Source: Daedaleopsis sinensis (Eukaryota; Basidiomycota; Agaricomycetes; Polyporales; Polyporaceae). Taken from it: DNA of 64,000 nt. The stretch is from contig CM066311.1 in the NCBI GenBank assembly GCA_033807695.1, positions 868,001 through 932,000 of the forward strand, in the 5' to 3' direction. The position numbers and the translations under genes were made by a program. Below, in pieces: positions 1 through 11,058 of this stretch. The notes below the pieces were generated by a model. It saw nothing but the letters and a program-made list of their open reading frames with translations, had not been told where the DNA came from and ran no database searches. The first letter of the stretch is position 1, and every line of letters starts with the position of its first letter.

Positions 1-281
1 GCCTCCAAGGGCGCTTCGGGGAACGCTGTGACTCGGCCATTGCCTTGTAACAGTCTGTAACAGCCGTGACCTTGGCATCACGCCGTGCGAGTCCGGCGCG
101 AGCGGAATGGACGACGACGACGGCGACGAGTGCAGCTGGACAGGCCCTTAGTAATTGCACGCTTCTTCAACGTATCTTCCCACGCTCGGATAGTCATTTA
201 AATCCCTTACGGTACTAAGCTGCGCAGGACAGGTTCCTTCATCTCATCCCCCTCGCTCTAACAGGCCGCCTTTGTTCAGAA

Positions 282-1961
282 ATGTCAGACTCTACCCAGC
301 CGCAGCCGTACCGCCTGTCTGTGCCAGACTCCGAGCTCGAGTTTCTTAAGAAGAAGCTTGAGGTCCTCCGCCTCCCTGATGAACTAGACGGCGCAGAATG
401 GGACTACGGTGCTCCTCTTGCGGATGTTAGGCGGCTCGTCGCACACTGGAAAAACGGCTTCGACTGGCGGAAGGCAGAGGCCGAAATCAACAAACTGCCC
501 ATGTACACGCGCGACATAGAGGTCGAGGGCTTCGGCACGCTCAACATTCACTTCGTGCACCAGAAGAGCGACGTCCCCAATGCCATTCCTTTATTGTTCT
601 CTCATGGATGTACGTATATATTGTATGGGTATTGCCTCGGTCTTATGTGAGCTCGACTGAACTGTGAGAATTTCTGCAGGGCCAGGATCGTTCTTCGAGG
701 CTCAAAAGCTGATCCCTTTGCTCGCTGCCGGCGGCCCTGACCAGCCCAGCTTCCACGTCGTCGCACCTAGTCTGCCCGGCTTCGGCTTCTCAGAGGGCCC
801 GAAGAAACCCGGCTTCGCAGGTCGTCAGTATGCTGAGGTCGCTTACATTGATTTCCCCGAGTGCTTCGTATGTGGCTGATTGAATGCGCATACCGTGTCC
901 TAGGTCTTCAACAAGCTCATGTTGTCTCTTGGATACAATGAGTATGGTGTGTGCTGGCAACATTGAAGTTATGAAACGTACTTACGGCCATGCAGTCTAC
1001 CAGGGAGGCGACTGGGGATACTCCGTACGTGGCCTGATCTGCTGACTCCGAGTTCTGTACGTCACCGCTCGCCGAGGCTGAGCTTGTTCGGAATAGCTCG
1101 GCCAGTTCACCGTGACGCATTACGGCCACAAACATCTCAAGGCATGGCATACCAATCTGCCTTTGTAAGCGTGCTACGACCATCACCTGATCGCACAGCA
1201 CAAATTTACCCATTTCTCAGCGGGAAACCACCTACCCTGTTCGGAAGCCCCTTCGCCTATTTGAAGAGCTTCCTCATCTCGAGCGACGCAACCGCCACGA
1301 AGCGTCTCGCGAACACGAAGCATCATATCACGAAGGGAACCGGCTACTTCCGCGAGCAGACGACAAAGCCACAGACGATCGGCTACGCTCTCGCAGACTC
1401 GCCCGTCGGCCTACTCGCGTGGATCTACGAGAAGCTCGTGATCTGGACGGACAAGTACCCGTGGACCGACGACGAAGGTACTGTAACTGTGTATATTCTT
1501 GCATAGCTCCGCGAGCGTTGCTAATCACACACTGTCGCACACAGTTCTTACGTGGATCTCGATCTACTGGTTCTCCCGTGCGGGTCCGGCAGCGTCCGTG
1601 CGCATCTACTACGAGATGACTGGTGGAGGCACGCACAGCACCGACGAGGGCACCAAGTGGATGTCGGTACCCGTCGGCGCGTCATATTTCCCGGTCGAGA
1701 TCTACCAATTCCCCAAGGAGTAAGTCGCACATCGGCCGCACAGTCGGGTCTTCATCCCCGCGCGTGTCTGACGTGCTCTGCATCGACCCATATAGGTGGT
1801 CCCACTCGATAGGCAAGCTGGTGTTCGAGTCCGAGCACGACAAGGGCGGACATTTCGCGGCGTACGAGAACCCAGTAGCGCTCGCGGGAGACTTGCGCAA
1901 GATGTTTGGGAAAGGCGGGCCTGCGCACGCGGTCGTCCCCGGAAAGAACGGCTATGCATAA
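282..1961 (+). CDS. Epoxide hydrolase (alpha/beta fold, EHN domain)
   Basis: Predicted microsomal-type epoxide hydrolase, which opens epoxides to diols through a covalent ester intermediate. The first exon encodes the N-terminal EHN lid (residues about 8-110, YRLSVPDSELEFLKKKL). The oxyanion motif HGWPGS is split by the first intron. GGDWG carries the nucleophile Asp, and GGHFAAYE near the C-terminus carries the catalytic His. IYWFSR in the cap is where a ring-opening Tyr is expected. About seven short introns restore one frame: after HGW, QYAE, YNEY, DWGYS, LPF, DDEV and FPKE. The ATG at 282 opens the EHN domain directly, with no signal peptide. It ends in GKNGYA and a TAA. It converges with the gene at 2416-3700. 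The substrate is unknown; detoxification or secondary metabolism are both possible. The family call is secure, and individual splice sites are inferred by eye. Confidence 0.9.
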
Positions 1962-2415
1962 AGAACGTCAGTGTCGTTTCTCGACTTGTCACTCACGCGT
2001 ACACAAAGGACTATTATCCGCAACTCTCATCGACATCTTCGCAATACAGCTCGAGGGACATTGCCGGTCGCATTATTGCGTCTTCTACTACCTTGGTATC
2101 CGCCCTGTAGCGTTCTTGGTCAGTCGGCTCACCGTCATTCTATTACTGGCTATTGTCTGCTTTCCGGATATCATGAGTGAACGCTTGGAGCTCGTCCTTT
2201 GGTGAAGGGCAGAACGCTGCTCCACGAAGGGTCGCCAGTCGGATGGTAAAGAAGACGAGCTGCTACACAGTGCGCGCAATGTTCTCAATCCGGTCTGATA
2301 GCGATGCCGGGTTTTGACATGGGAGAAACATGGTGCTAGTGGTGCAAGTAGTATACGTACAATGACATTCTTCCGCCATCGTCCGCGCTCTAACAAAGCT
2401 TTAGCTCCATCTTAC
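1962..2415. other. Intergenic, convergent 3' ends
   Basis: This stretch lies between the stop codons of two convergent genes. I see no conserved frame, repeat or RNA gene in it; it presumably holds the two 3' untranslated regions. Confidence 0.5.
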
Positions 2416-3700
2416 CTACATGTAGCTTTTGACATCTTTCCTCCCTGTGTATTCCCGAATGCTCCAACAGATGCCACGCGGCTCTCCGCTCCTATCTCCC
2501 GGTGGACCAACTCGGACGAACAAGTAGAGCTGCCAACAGATCATCGCCTGGGACGGCTCGTTGCCGTGCGCAATGTAATGCTCGCCCGAGTCCGTGCTTC
2601 TTGGTGCTTATGTGACCCATCGGATATTCGGTAGAATAGGGGGCCATCCATGATCCTGGCCAGGAGGTTACGATGAGCCCTCCCCACTTTGCATGCATCG
2701 CGTCGTAGATAGAATTAAACCCATCATTCTCCTCCGAATACATTTTTAGCGGGAGGACACGATCGCAGGCCATCTCTTCTCTGCGATCGCCTTCGCCGTG
2801 CTGGGTGTAGAGGGCTTTCAGGGAGGCGGGAAGCGCGCAGTCCCGCATGGCATGGTAGACCATGGCGTCGTTCCCCTTTAGCCGGGCGGTAACGGCGCGC
2901 AACTGTTGCTAGTATAGTTCGGACGTTACCTATACCTATGATGTTGTCACTCCGCGTGTACCGACCGCAATGTTGACAGAATACTCTTGTGGGCATCGCT
3001 GTTCAGTAGGCGATATTGCCGGCACATCTCCAGTCGCGCTAGCCGAGGAAGTACCCCGATAGACTCTGTGGTGCTTGACGTTCGATGACTGTTGTCATGC
3101 AAAACGGCGATGTCAAGGTCGAAAGACCGGTCATATGCGCAAGCCTGCCGCCTTGGAGTCGACTCTCCAGATGCTGGACATGGAAGACGCGGCGAGCGAC
3201 ACCGCGCGGGAGGATACGACGTCCTCCCCCTCTCGCCGCTCCCGCTCGCTATCGACATGTCACATGCTCTCCCTCCATGGCCTCGGTGGGCGAGCTCCAG
3301 ATCCACCACGACGTGTGAGGACACCCGGGCGTACGCGACGAGATACGTCGGCCACGCCGCGACGTCCGGGAACGTCAAATGCTCAAAGCCTCGCAAGAGC
3401 TGGTGTCTAGCGTAGAGCGCGTCGAATGGAGCGAGGTGCAGTATATGATATCCCCGTTCGTGTTGGCTGCAGAACAGTAGATCGTCGAGCCGGACGTTGA
3501 TGCTGACTTATGACCCTAGGAAAGTATGGTAGTTATCTCAGAGCCGCAACGTTCCCTGGCACCTGCATTGGAGAAGCTGGCCGGCATGGGACACGATGAG
3601 GAGCTCTAGATGACAATCAATGTAGATCCCTAAATCGACCGACAAGTGGAACGTAGAGGAAAGGGGGATTGGGGATTGGTGACCACGGACGGCTGGAGTG
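2416..3700 (-). CDS. Unrecognised protein, N-terminus unresolved, possible frameshift
   Basis: Not recognised. Coherent coding sequence on the minus strand can be followed from about 3700 downward. It reads through an exon containing LGIYIDCHLELLIVSHAG, a short intron to LDDLLFCSQHERGYHIL, and then FEHLTFPDVAAWPTYLVAY. A second intron (about 2903-2965) joins SILSTL to LRAVTARLKGNDAMVYHAM. Near 2597 the frame ending HISTKK changes by one base to SGEHYIAHGNEPSQAMICWQ, which stays open to a TAG at 2416. Without that shift the frame stops at 2492. The alternative is an in-frame intron from about 2620 to 2557 that avoids the shift. No start ATG is identified. The hydrophobic/charged alternation resembles the LRR half of the F-box proteins elsewhere in the window, but I see no F-box. 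Confidence 0.4.
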
Positions 3701-3757
3701 CTTGATGGCAGAGGAGAGTAAACCGCGTGCTTTCATGTGCATCTAGCAAACGAACAG

Positions 3758-6175
3758 CTAGATCTCCAAAGCAGCCCGCCGCCCGGCCTCCACGCAGTCG
3801 CCGACGCTGACGCCCCCGACGCCCGCGCCCACAACCGTAGCGTTAGGCCCGAGACGCTCCCTCACCGCTGCGCCAAGCTCCGCCATGCGCGCTGCATGCC
3901 CCACCGTCGGCGTCGGAATACACTCGCGGTGCTCCCGGACGCGCACGAGGGCCGGTTCCGGGAGCGGTTCATTCCGTCCGAGGTGCGCCCGGAGCGCGTC
4001 GAGCAGCGCCGGGACGAACGCGGGCGAGGATGGGGCCGGGCTGGGGGTGCCGTATGGGCCGCCAAGCATGACGGTGACCCTCGTGAATCGAGAGGCAGGC
4101 GCGGGATCCCACTCGGACGCGGACGCGGAAGAGGGGTAGCGGTCCTGCGTCGGGAGCGCACAAGAGTCGAAGACCGTGCCGAGCATGCCTAGGGACGAGC
4201 CGGGTGCAGGGTAGCCAGCAGCGGGGCGGGGAATGAGGTAGCCGAACCCTTCTGGGTGGATGGGTGTCGACGTCGGGGGGAAGACGAGGTTGACGACTGT
4301 GACCGAGGAGGACGGGTTGGTCTGCAGGTGGGGAAGGAGTGCGAGTGAGTCGGATGGTGACGGGGCGTCCATGCGAGAAGAGTGCTCGAGGATGTGGTGT
4401 AGTCGTGTGAGTGGAAGTGCAGTTACGATGTACGAGGAGGTGAGGCGCTTCCCAGACTCCGTCGTGAGCTGCGCATGGACGAGACATTGAATCAGTATAC
4501 ATCTTAGTGAAGGATATGTGACACCAACCTCGAAGTCGTGCCCTGCTTTCTTGATCATGGCGATCCCGTCTCCTCTTACAACCTCTACCCCAGAGTGTGC
4601 GTAGAGCCGACTCTCCATGGCGTCCGTAAGCGTCTGCATCCCATCTCGGAACGAGTAAACGCTGACGCCTTCCATAAGCTGCGCAACGTTCCCGAGTTCG
4701 TACGGGACCTGCTTCGGAGTTGCTACCTCCCTCCTGATTTCTGGCGAGGAGAACATGTCACTGATAAGTCCGCGTACAACACTGCCCTTTCCGGACTCCT
4801 CTAGCTTGCACATCACAGGGAAGGCTGCGCGCACGCTCAGTAGCCGCGAGTCTGTCGCGTAAATACCGTGGACGAGTGCACTACCGAATGTTTGCGCGAA
4901 CGGGGCACCGAAGTGCCGCAAAAGAAAAGCGTCAACGGACTCGTCGTCAGGCGACGACTGGTTGAGCACTGGGGAGGCTGTCAAATCACAGTAGCATTTC
5001 ACGAATAAGGAAAGGCATGTACCTCTTCCACTCAGTGCGCGCACGTCTTGTAATATCCCTGGTACGAGGAGTTTCGCTAGCGGAGATCGAACCAATGACA
5101 GAAGCGAGCTTGGAATGGTTGTTAGTCCATTCGATCCCGGAACATGGAGGAATCGGTTTCGTGCCGCCGGGGCTGTCCTAGGGACGGTGAGCAGGGTAGG
5201 AGTTAAATTGAGTAGGTGTATCTGTGGCACAGATAGTCAACGAGGAGTTCGGGAGAATGGTGAGTCCCCGTGAAGTCGTGTACATGACAGTATTTTAGAC
5301 TTCAACAAGGTTATACACCAGAAGAAGCGAAAAAGTGATACTACATGCTCGGCCACGAACGGGGTCAATACGCATGGATGTGCATAATCTTCTCCTTCTC
5401 AATGCCAAGTGAATCAATGTATGCGCACGAGTAGATGGACCTCGAGAAAGCACGCAGTTTATCTTGCAGACCACACGACAAGCAATGGACGATGTTACCC
5501 GCGGGGCTGTATGTTGCTGTGTTTCTAGCCATTGTTCAGATTCCGGACCCGAACTAGCCTGATAGTCAGCGTTGTGACCAGGGGTCCAGTCACAAGGCTA
5601 GCTTCTAGGCTAACTCCCGGGCCCATTCCGCGTCGCGCAAGTGGCATCCCAGGATCCATCGCACGAAGTCATAAGCGTGATCACCATCCACGATTCCTGC
5701 CAGCTTGATTAGATGAGAGACAAGCTGTAGTGCTGAAATGCTTGAGGATGCGGTCACATCCCAAACTCCTTTCTCGGATTTGAATACCCAGATCTTGTTC
5801 TTGGAAGTGGATACACGAAAACCATCTTCTGTGGGACGGTTTCGGCACGCGGCCAACGCGGTGCTCCCAGAGCAATATCCATTCCTTCTTGCATTCTGAC
5901 GCATGGATGCGAAAAGTGAGGATAGCACTCACTAGTTCCAATATCGCCTTGGACGTCGGACGTAGTGTCCTAGGCCCGCTTTCGAGCAACACGTCCGCCT
6001 CGCGCCCCTCAGCATGTACACGTACGCGTTCCGAGCGTACCCATCCACCTAACCTGGAAGCATGCTCCACTAGGGTGATACGAGTGCCCGAGCCCGCAGG
6101 AAAGCGTCGCGAGAGGTGGAGAGCAGCTGAGAGACCTGTAATGCCGCCTCCGACTACCGTGACTGAGCTAGGCAT
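3758..6175 (-). CDS. HEM14: Protoporphyrinogen oxidase (Hem14-like)
   Basis: FAD enzyme oxidising protoporphyrinogen IX to protoporphyrin IX, the penultimate haem step, on the mitochondrial inner membrane. The first exon (6175-5933, 81 codons) begins SVTVVGGGITGLSAALHLSR, a GxGxxG dinucleotide-binding fold, and continues to LLESGPRTLRP. The second exon opens IHLLNLTPTLLTVPRTAPA and reads on through FHVPGSNGL-like sequence to the C-terminal FAD motif VVGAGVGGVSVGDCVEAG. Two small introns (45 and about 60 bp) are in frame and stop-free, so the reading frame appears unbroken from 5230. The joined product is about 533 residues, normal for fungal Hem14. The odd part is the first intron: 711 bp (5932-5222), some ten times the local norm, with an unexplained frame inside it. 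The start ATG at 6175 is the only one that includes the Rossmann motif. Confidence 0.9.
5605..5928 (-). other. Unexplained open frame inside the HEM14 long intron
   Basis: A same-strand frame ends at 5605 and reads IWVFKSEKGVWDVTASSSIS, then ALQLVSHLIKLAGIVDGDHA, then YDFVRWILGCHLRDAEWARE. Its composition is protein-like, but I recognise no family. It begins just inside the donor site of HEM14 intron 1. It could be a captured gene fragment, a retained alternative exon or chance. Confidence 0.3.
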
Positions 6176-7243
6176 ATTGTCGCTGCCGAGCTAGAGCTGC
6201 CTCAAGTCACAGACGTCGCGGTGGTCGTGGCCGTTGTTGGCGAGTGAAAACATCGGGCATGCTCAAGCATGTTTGGCGAGCGCGCTCCCGAATTCCCATT
6301 TCGCATACACGTGGTATTGTTCTCACGATCTTACCTGATGTCATCAGTCATGACACCGGTCGTCTTTCAAATCCGAGCCTTGGACCGCAACCACGACCAT
6401 CCTCTATTACCATCCTCGACCGTCATGGCTACCAACTCAGCGCGCAGCGCTCAGCTCCGAGTCTCGAATATTTCAGCGTGAACGGCCTAGAAGCTTGGAA
6501 GTAGGGAGGAAGACTGCGGCGCCATCGAATGGAGGTGAGCTCCACTCCGGATAATGCAACCGTCATGTGGTTGCACTGAACATTAACTTTACTAAAACAG
6601 CGTCGATTTAAGCCTCTTCCTGTGCCGTCTTCAATGAGGTACATAAGTACATCGTTCCGAACGCGCGTCGTATGCAGCAATCTACAGCGATGCGCTAGCG
6701 TGCGCTCCACCATCGGCAAGGAGTGACAGGCATCGGTATCAGCGGGGACACTTGACCGTTTCCTGACTCTCAGCAAGCGTGAGTGCCGTTCGGTATCTGT
6801 CCCTTGTCCGCAGCTTGGATCCTACTACTTGGCTTCTGCAGCGTTATCTGGTCCTCGACATGGGCCAACCGTCTCATGACGTCTGTACTGTGTCTACAAT
6901 CCATTGTCCTTGTCCTTGCACAGCCGGAACAGTCGTCCGACATAGGAGCATAAAGGCGGGGTTGATGCCCGGGCCGACCACGAATCTCAATCGGGGCCCA
7001 TGCAATGACATCGGACCCGTCCAGATCTCGGAGACTGCAACGACGCGCTAAAAGTTGATGCAGCGCCGGTATGGTCTTCCTCCCCTTGGGGCGTGTTTCT
7101 CCAGACCAGTCCGCTCCCAGCCACTCCCAGCCACTTCTGAGCGTCCCATAATAACCCTGTCGTGGGTGAGCCTCAGCCCCCCATCCCACTCCCGTAAATC
7201 TTCCCTCTTCAAGGTTCTCTCTCTCCCCTCCTCCCCTACGGTC
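6176..7243. promoter_or_regulatory. Divergent intergenic region, HEM14 / glycoprotein gene
   Basis: About 1.07 kb separates the divergent starts of HEM14 and the secreted glycoprotein gene, so both promoters should lie here. An AT-rich patch, CCCATAATAACC, lies about 100 bp before the ATG at 7244 and is followed by a pyrimidine-rich leader (CTCTCTCCCCTCC), usual for highly expressed basidiomycete genes. No frame here looks coding. Confidence 0.45.
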
Positions 7244-8673
7244 ATGTTCCGTTTCTCTGCCATCGTCTCATTGGCCCTTGCGTCCGGCGTCCTCGCGCAA
7301 ACATATAGCGCGACCTACCTCCCTACAAATGCCCCGAAGACCAGCGAGGAAGGACAGGAGGGTACGAACCAATGCGGCACTGGTAACGACCAAAATTCGA
7401 TGTGCCAGAACGTCTTTAGTATGTCCCAACATTGTTTCGCACACCTCCGCTGATCTGACACTCCATTCAGTAAACTCTCTTGATGACTTCTGCTTGTTCG
7501 CACCTCCCAAGCCCGGTGCCGACTCCGCCATTGGCAACACGGAGCGTATCGAGGTCGCATGGTGTATGAAGCCTGGCCACGGCACTCGCCTCATTCCCGA
7601 CGGTACGATCCAGGGCGCGCACTTCGTGCAGACTCCCGACTACGTCCAGGTCACCGGTATCGGCGACTTTACGAAGATCAACATCCCTGCGGGCGACGAA
7701 GGTGGTGAGCTCGACCCCCACGGCGCCGATGGAAACGGTGAGCACCGCTACCGCTTAATTTCCTTCCACAAACCTGCTGCCTGCGTGATCGATAGGGGCA
7801 TCGCGCGCAGATGCAGCGAGGAGCGCGCGGGCTGCGCTGGCCGTCTGGCTAGTGTAGCCAGCGGGCCTGCTTCCTCACATGTTCCAAGCTCGGGCTATTT
7901 TTAGCAGCGTATCTCGCAGGCGCCAGTATACTTACGCGATATCAATCAGGAAACCCAATCGGCGGCCTCGTCTTCTCGAGTGCGTTCGGAGACGTTGCGC
8001 AGATGCACGAATGGACTGTGCGTATCTGACTCATCCGCCGCAGAGAGCCCGAGTGGCTGTTCATCTTGTGTGGTCTCTAACAATATTTTTCCGCAGAACT
8101 TTATGTCCGCGACGGAGTTCTGCATCCGCGCGTGTAAGGACGGCCCCAAGGCCCCGGCCCTCTGTCAGCACATCTACGATGTCATGGGCTGCGCGTGGAA
8201 CATGCCCGGCAACTATGCCGCGGGCTCCTTCGACTCGTGCAAAGCCGACACCGGCGAGCCCATGGGTGTCTACGGCACCTCGACCTTCCACCAGGGCGAC
8301 GCTGTCACCCCAGACCCGCACCCCGCGCCCCCCACCTCGTCCTGCACCCCCGTCAGCTCGATTAGCAACGGCGTGGCCAGCACGACGTCCGCCTCCACGA
8401 CCACGAGCGGCGTAAAGACCTCTCCCAAGCCGGTGAGTATATGCCCTCCCAGTCCGTGATCGTTTGTCGTTGACGACGATTGGCTGATGCACGTTGATCT
8501 TGCACCCATGAACCCGGCACCGCCATCAGACCGGAACGACGAACACGAGCACTGGCAGCCCATCTCCGACTAGCGGCTCTGGGAACAACGGCGCGGCGCC
8601 CCTCCTTACCCGTGGGTTCGAGCTGATGGTCGCCGGCGCGGCGGTCCTCCTCGGCGGCGTCCTCGTCGCATGA
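7244..8673 (+). CDS. Secreted GPI-type 'macrophage-activating glycoprotein' homologue
   Basis: Secreted, probably wall- or membrane-anchored protein of the Agaricomycete family annotated as macrophage-activating glycoprotein; its biochemical role is not established. The ATG at 7244 starts a clean signal peptide (FRFSAIVSLALASGVLAQ), whereas the frame upstream is leader. The mature part shows the family signatures CGTGNDQNSMCQN, DDFCLFAPP, IEVAWCMK, DGTIQGAHFVQTPDYVQVTG, GELDPHGADGNGNP and ALCQHIYDVMGC, with many paired cysteines. A Ser/Thr/Pro-rich linker (from about SSCTPVSSIS) leads to a C-terminal hydrophobic tail, FELMVAGAAVLLGGVLVA, consistent with GPI attachment. Four introns: after CQNVF, after GADGN (unusually long, about 210 bp), after MHEWT and in the Ser/Thr linker. 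Family membership is confident; function is not inferred. Confidence 0.87.
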
Positions 8674-9100
8674 GCGGTGACATTAGCGTGACACTGGTCC
8701 CTGGCGATGACATTAATGCGCGGCCCCGCGTGGGCACTCTTTCGGGAAGGATACTTCTTAATCTTGGATAGGACGGTGCGACTCTCATGGACGGTCGACG
8801 TTTTCCTTTCGCATATTGTGGACTTGGGCTCATCATCTCATTTCTCCTTGTCTCTTCTCCCACGACACGACGATGCCACGAACAGACTATCTAATCATGT
8901 TGTTTGTGCCGCTGTGCTTGCTGTACCGCTTCGGTGCAAGTCGCTCTTTACACCCCACATTACTATCTTATGAATGGACTATAGTTTTCCCCGTGCTCAA
9001 GCTCAAACTCTTGGACGGTTGATGAGTGAGTTGTGGGCTGCGTGGGGCAGTACCGCTCTGGGAGCGTAGGAGCACTTCATTTGAGCCGTCACATATGCAT
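8674..9100. other. Intergenic, convergent
   Basis: This lies between the stop of the glycoprotein gene and the stop of an F-box gene on the other strand. It probably holds two 3' UTRs. Nothing else is seen. Confidence 0.45.
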
Positions 9101-10407
9101 TCATTCGTCGTCATCAGGAAACGTGGGCTTGTACCATTGGAACTTCAACATTCCTGAGTCACCTATCCGCGGCCACTCCCTTTCCACCATGCGATGCACA
9201 AACGCGAACTTGTCTGTATCGCACACGGCCGACCACGATTGGATAATCAGTACCACCCTCTGAAGCAAAGGGAATCTGCTCTCCGCTACGAGCATGTGGT
9301 CCAGCACCGATATATCCCAGAGCTCTCCGGGTAAATGCTCGTCGGCAGGGTCCCAGTAGCGCGGCAACTTCAGCCAAACCTGTACTTCGCAGATGGTACG
9401 GGGGATGTTTGTAGCAAAGAGCTCGGAGAACACGCTCCGGTGAGCGTCGAGGTTCCGCCGGTCTTGACAGGAGATACAAAGGCGGAGAGACGAGAGGTTG
9501 GTGCACGAGAACAGGCCCTGGCCGAGAGTCCGCCAACGCCGCGGCGGCAGCAGCCGGGGTGCTACAGCTAGCAGTCAGCGAGATGGCCCTTCGACCGAGC
9601 TGCAGAGCGAAACTCACGTTCGGATGCCTCAAGCTTCAACAGCGTACAGAGGTCGAGATCGAGCGACACGATACTTTTGCCATGTGTCTGCAAGAATGCG
9701 CATAAAGCGTCCGCGGCAGTCCAGGAGTCGCAGAACGCTGCTAGTAGACGGAGGGTTCCCACTTGAACCAAGTCTTCGTATAGCGACCAGTATGCAGGCG
9801 ATGCCGATCCTTCGGGGGCTACAACGGAGAGATGGCGGACCCCGATCTGCTGGGTCGGACGGCCGACAACGAAATCGTCACCGTCCGGGCTGACTGGATC
9901 CCCGAGCACTTCTACCCTCAGCAGTCCTACAACCGAGAGAGAGAGCATACTGAGGACAATAGGGAGGATGGGGATATTCTGATCGATGTACACCCGGTCC
10001 AGCTCTAGCGTCTCCAGCATGCGTCCGGAGCCGATCGCTCTATCCCAGCTGACAGAGGAGCCGCTGTCTTGTTCCATGTGAAGGACGAGGTCTTGGAGAA
10101 AGAGATGGCGGAGGCGGGTGAGCTTGAGCAATGCGTCCGTAAACCGCGCACAGCTCAAACTCGCCTCGTCGTCTTCACCGGACAAAGTCAATGTCCGGAT
10201 GCATCTGGCAATTCGTGGATTACCGTCGAGGAAGTCGAGGAAGGAATCGAAGCTTTCGGACTCCCATACTATGAGCGAGGTGAAAAGAGATGGCAAAGAC
10301 ACCTCCCTCCAGCGGCGCGAGACCGCAGTACAAGCCAGGATCGCGTGCTTGTCGCTTTCGAGATGCGTGAGGATCATGTAGAAGACTTCCACGGGCAGTC
10401 TCTGCAT
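9101..10407 (-). CDS. F-box protein (1), LRR-like C-terminus
   Basis: Predicted substrate adaptor of an SCF ubiquitin ligase. The F-box is at the N-terminus: LPVEVFYMILTHLESDKHAI followed by LACTAVSRRWREVSLPSLF, the usual fungal pattern where the F-box runs into 'W+...P.LF'. The rest is leucine-rich repeat-like, with runs such as TLELDRVYID and HLSVVAPEG. One intron (about 9618-9569) joins LKLEASE to PVAPRLLPPRRW. The C-terminus ends in an acidic FPDDDE. The frame is open 40 codons further upstream but only to a TTG, so I place the start at the ATG at 10407 (MQRLPVEV); an additional 5' exon is possible. It is one of five F-box genes in the window. Its target is unknown. Confidence 0.75.
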
Positions 10408-11058
10408 CACCGAGCCTACGGAGTATGACGGTAACGGATTTGGGCTCGTTGGCGTGTCGCACACGACAGGCCGAGCCTGCTTCCGCTTTTTCTTTCTTCG
10501 CGATAGACGCACCCGCCGAGGAAGCAATCTTTGATTAACTTGTATATGTGTACCACGATATAAAGACTACGAAACATACCTGAGGAAGCGTCTGATGACC
10601 CCGAACGTCAGCATCTTGGTCATGCTCGACACTACGCGGAGCCAGACGTGGAGGAATTCACAAGATTTTATATCTGGTGCGGTGGATATGCCACTCGCGT
10701 AACTGGCATGGCTTGTCCCTTTGTCGCCTTCTGAGCTCTTGCCACCCGCTGTATCTTTACCGTCTCCTTAAGTGAATCTGCGATCATGCATTGTTCAAAT
10801 AAAACAAAGCATCTATCTGTCTCCGTATGTGGGTCTCTTTTCAGAATTTTCGTCACTGGCATAGCATAATCGGGCTGGGGTGGTGAGAATCAAGCACAAG
10901 CACTTACACTATATCCTTCGGACATCTACGGTTGGAACATATAGAGATTATGAAGATCCTCATAAAGGTTGCAGGCTGTTAGCCGATGCATCAGCGCACA
11001 TCTGCGAGGTTAATAGGTCAAAGGCGTGCTCACATTCTCTAGGCACAAGGTTACCTAC
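10408..11058. other. Intergenic
   Basis: Holds the 5' region of F-box gene 1 and the 3' region of F-box gene 2. Short open frames here lack coding character. No repeat or RNA gene is recognised. Confidence 0.4.

Noticed and set aside
10408..10527. N-terminal extension of F-box protein 1 with a basic RRKKKRKQ stretch
   Set aside because: The frame begins with TTG and no ATG occurs before 10407; the basic stretch may be 5' UTR or an unrelated frame.
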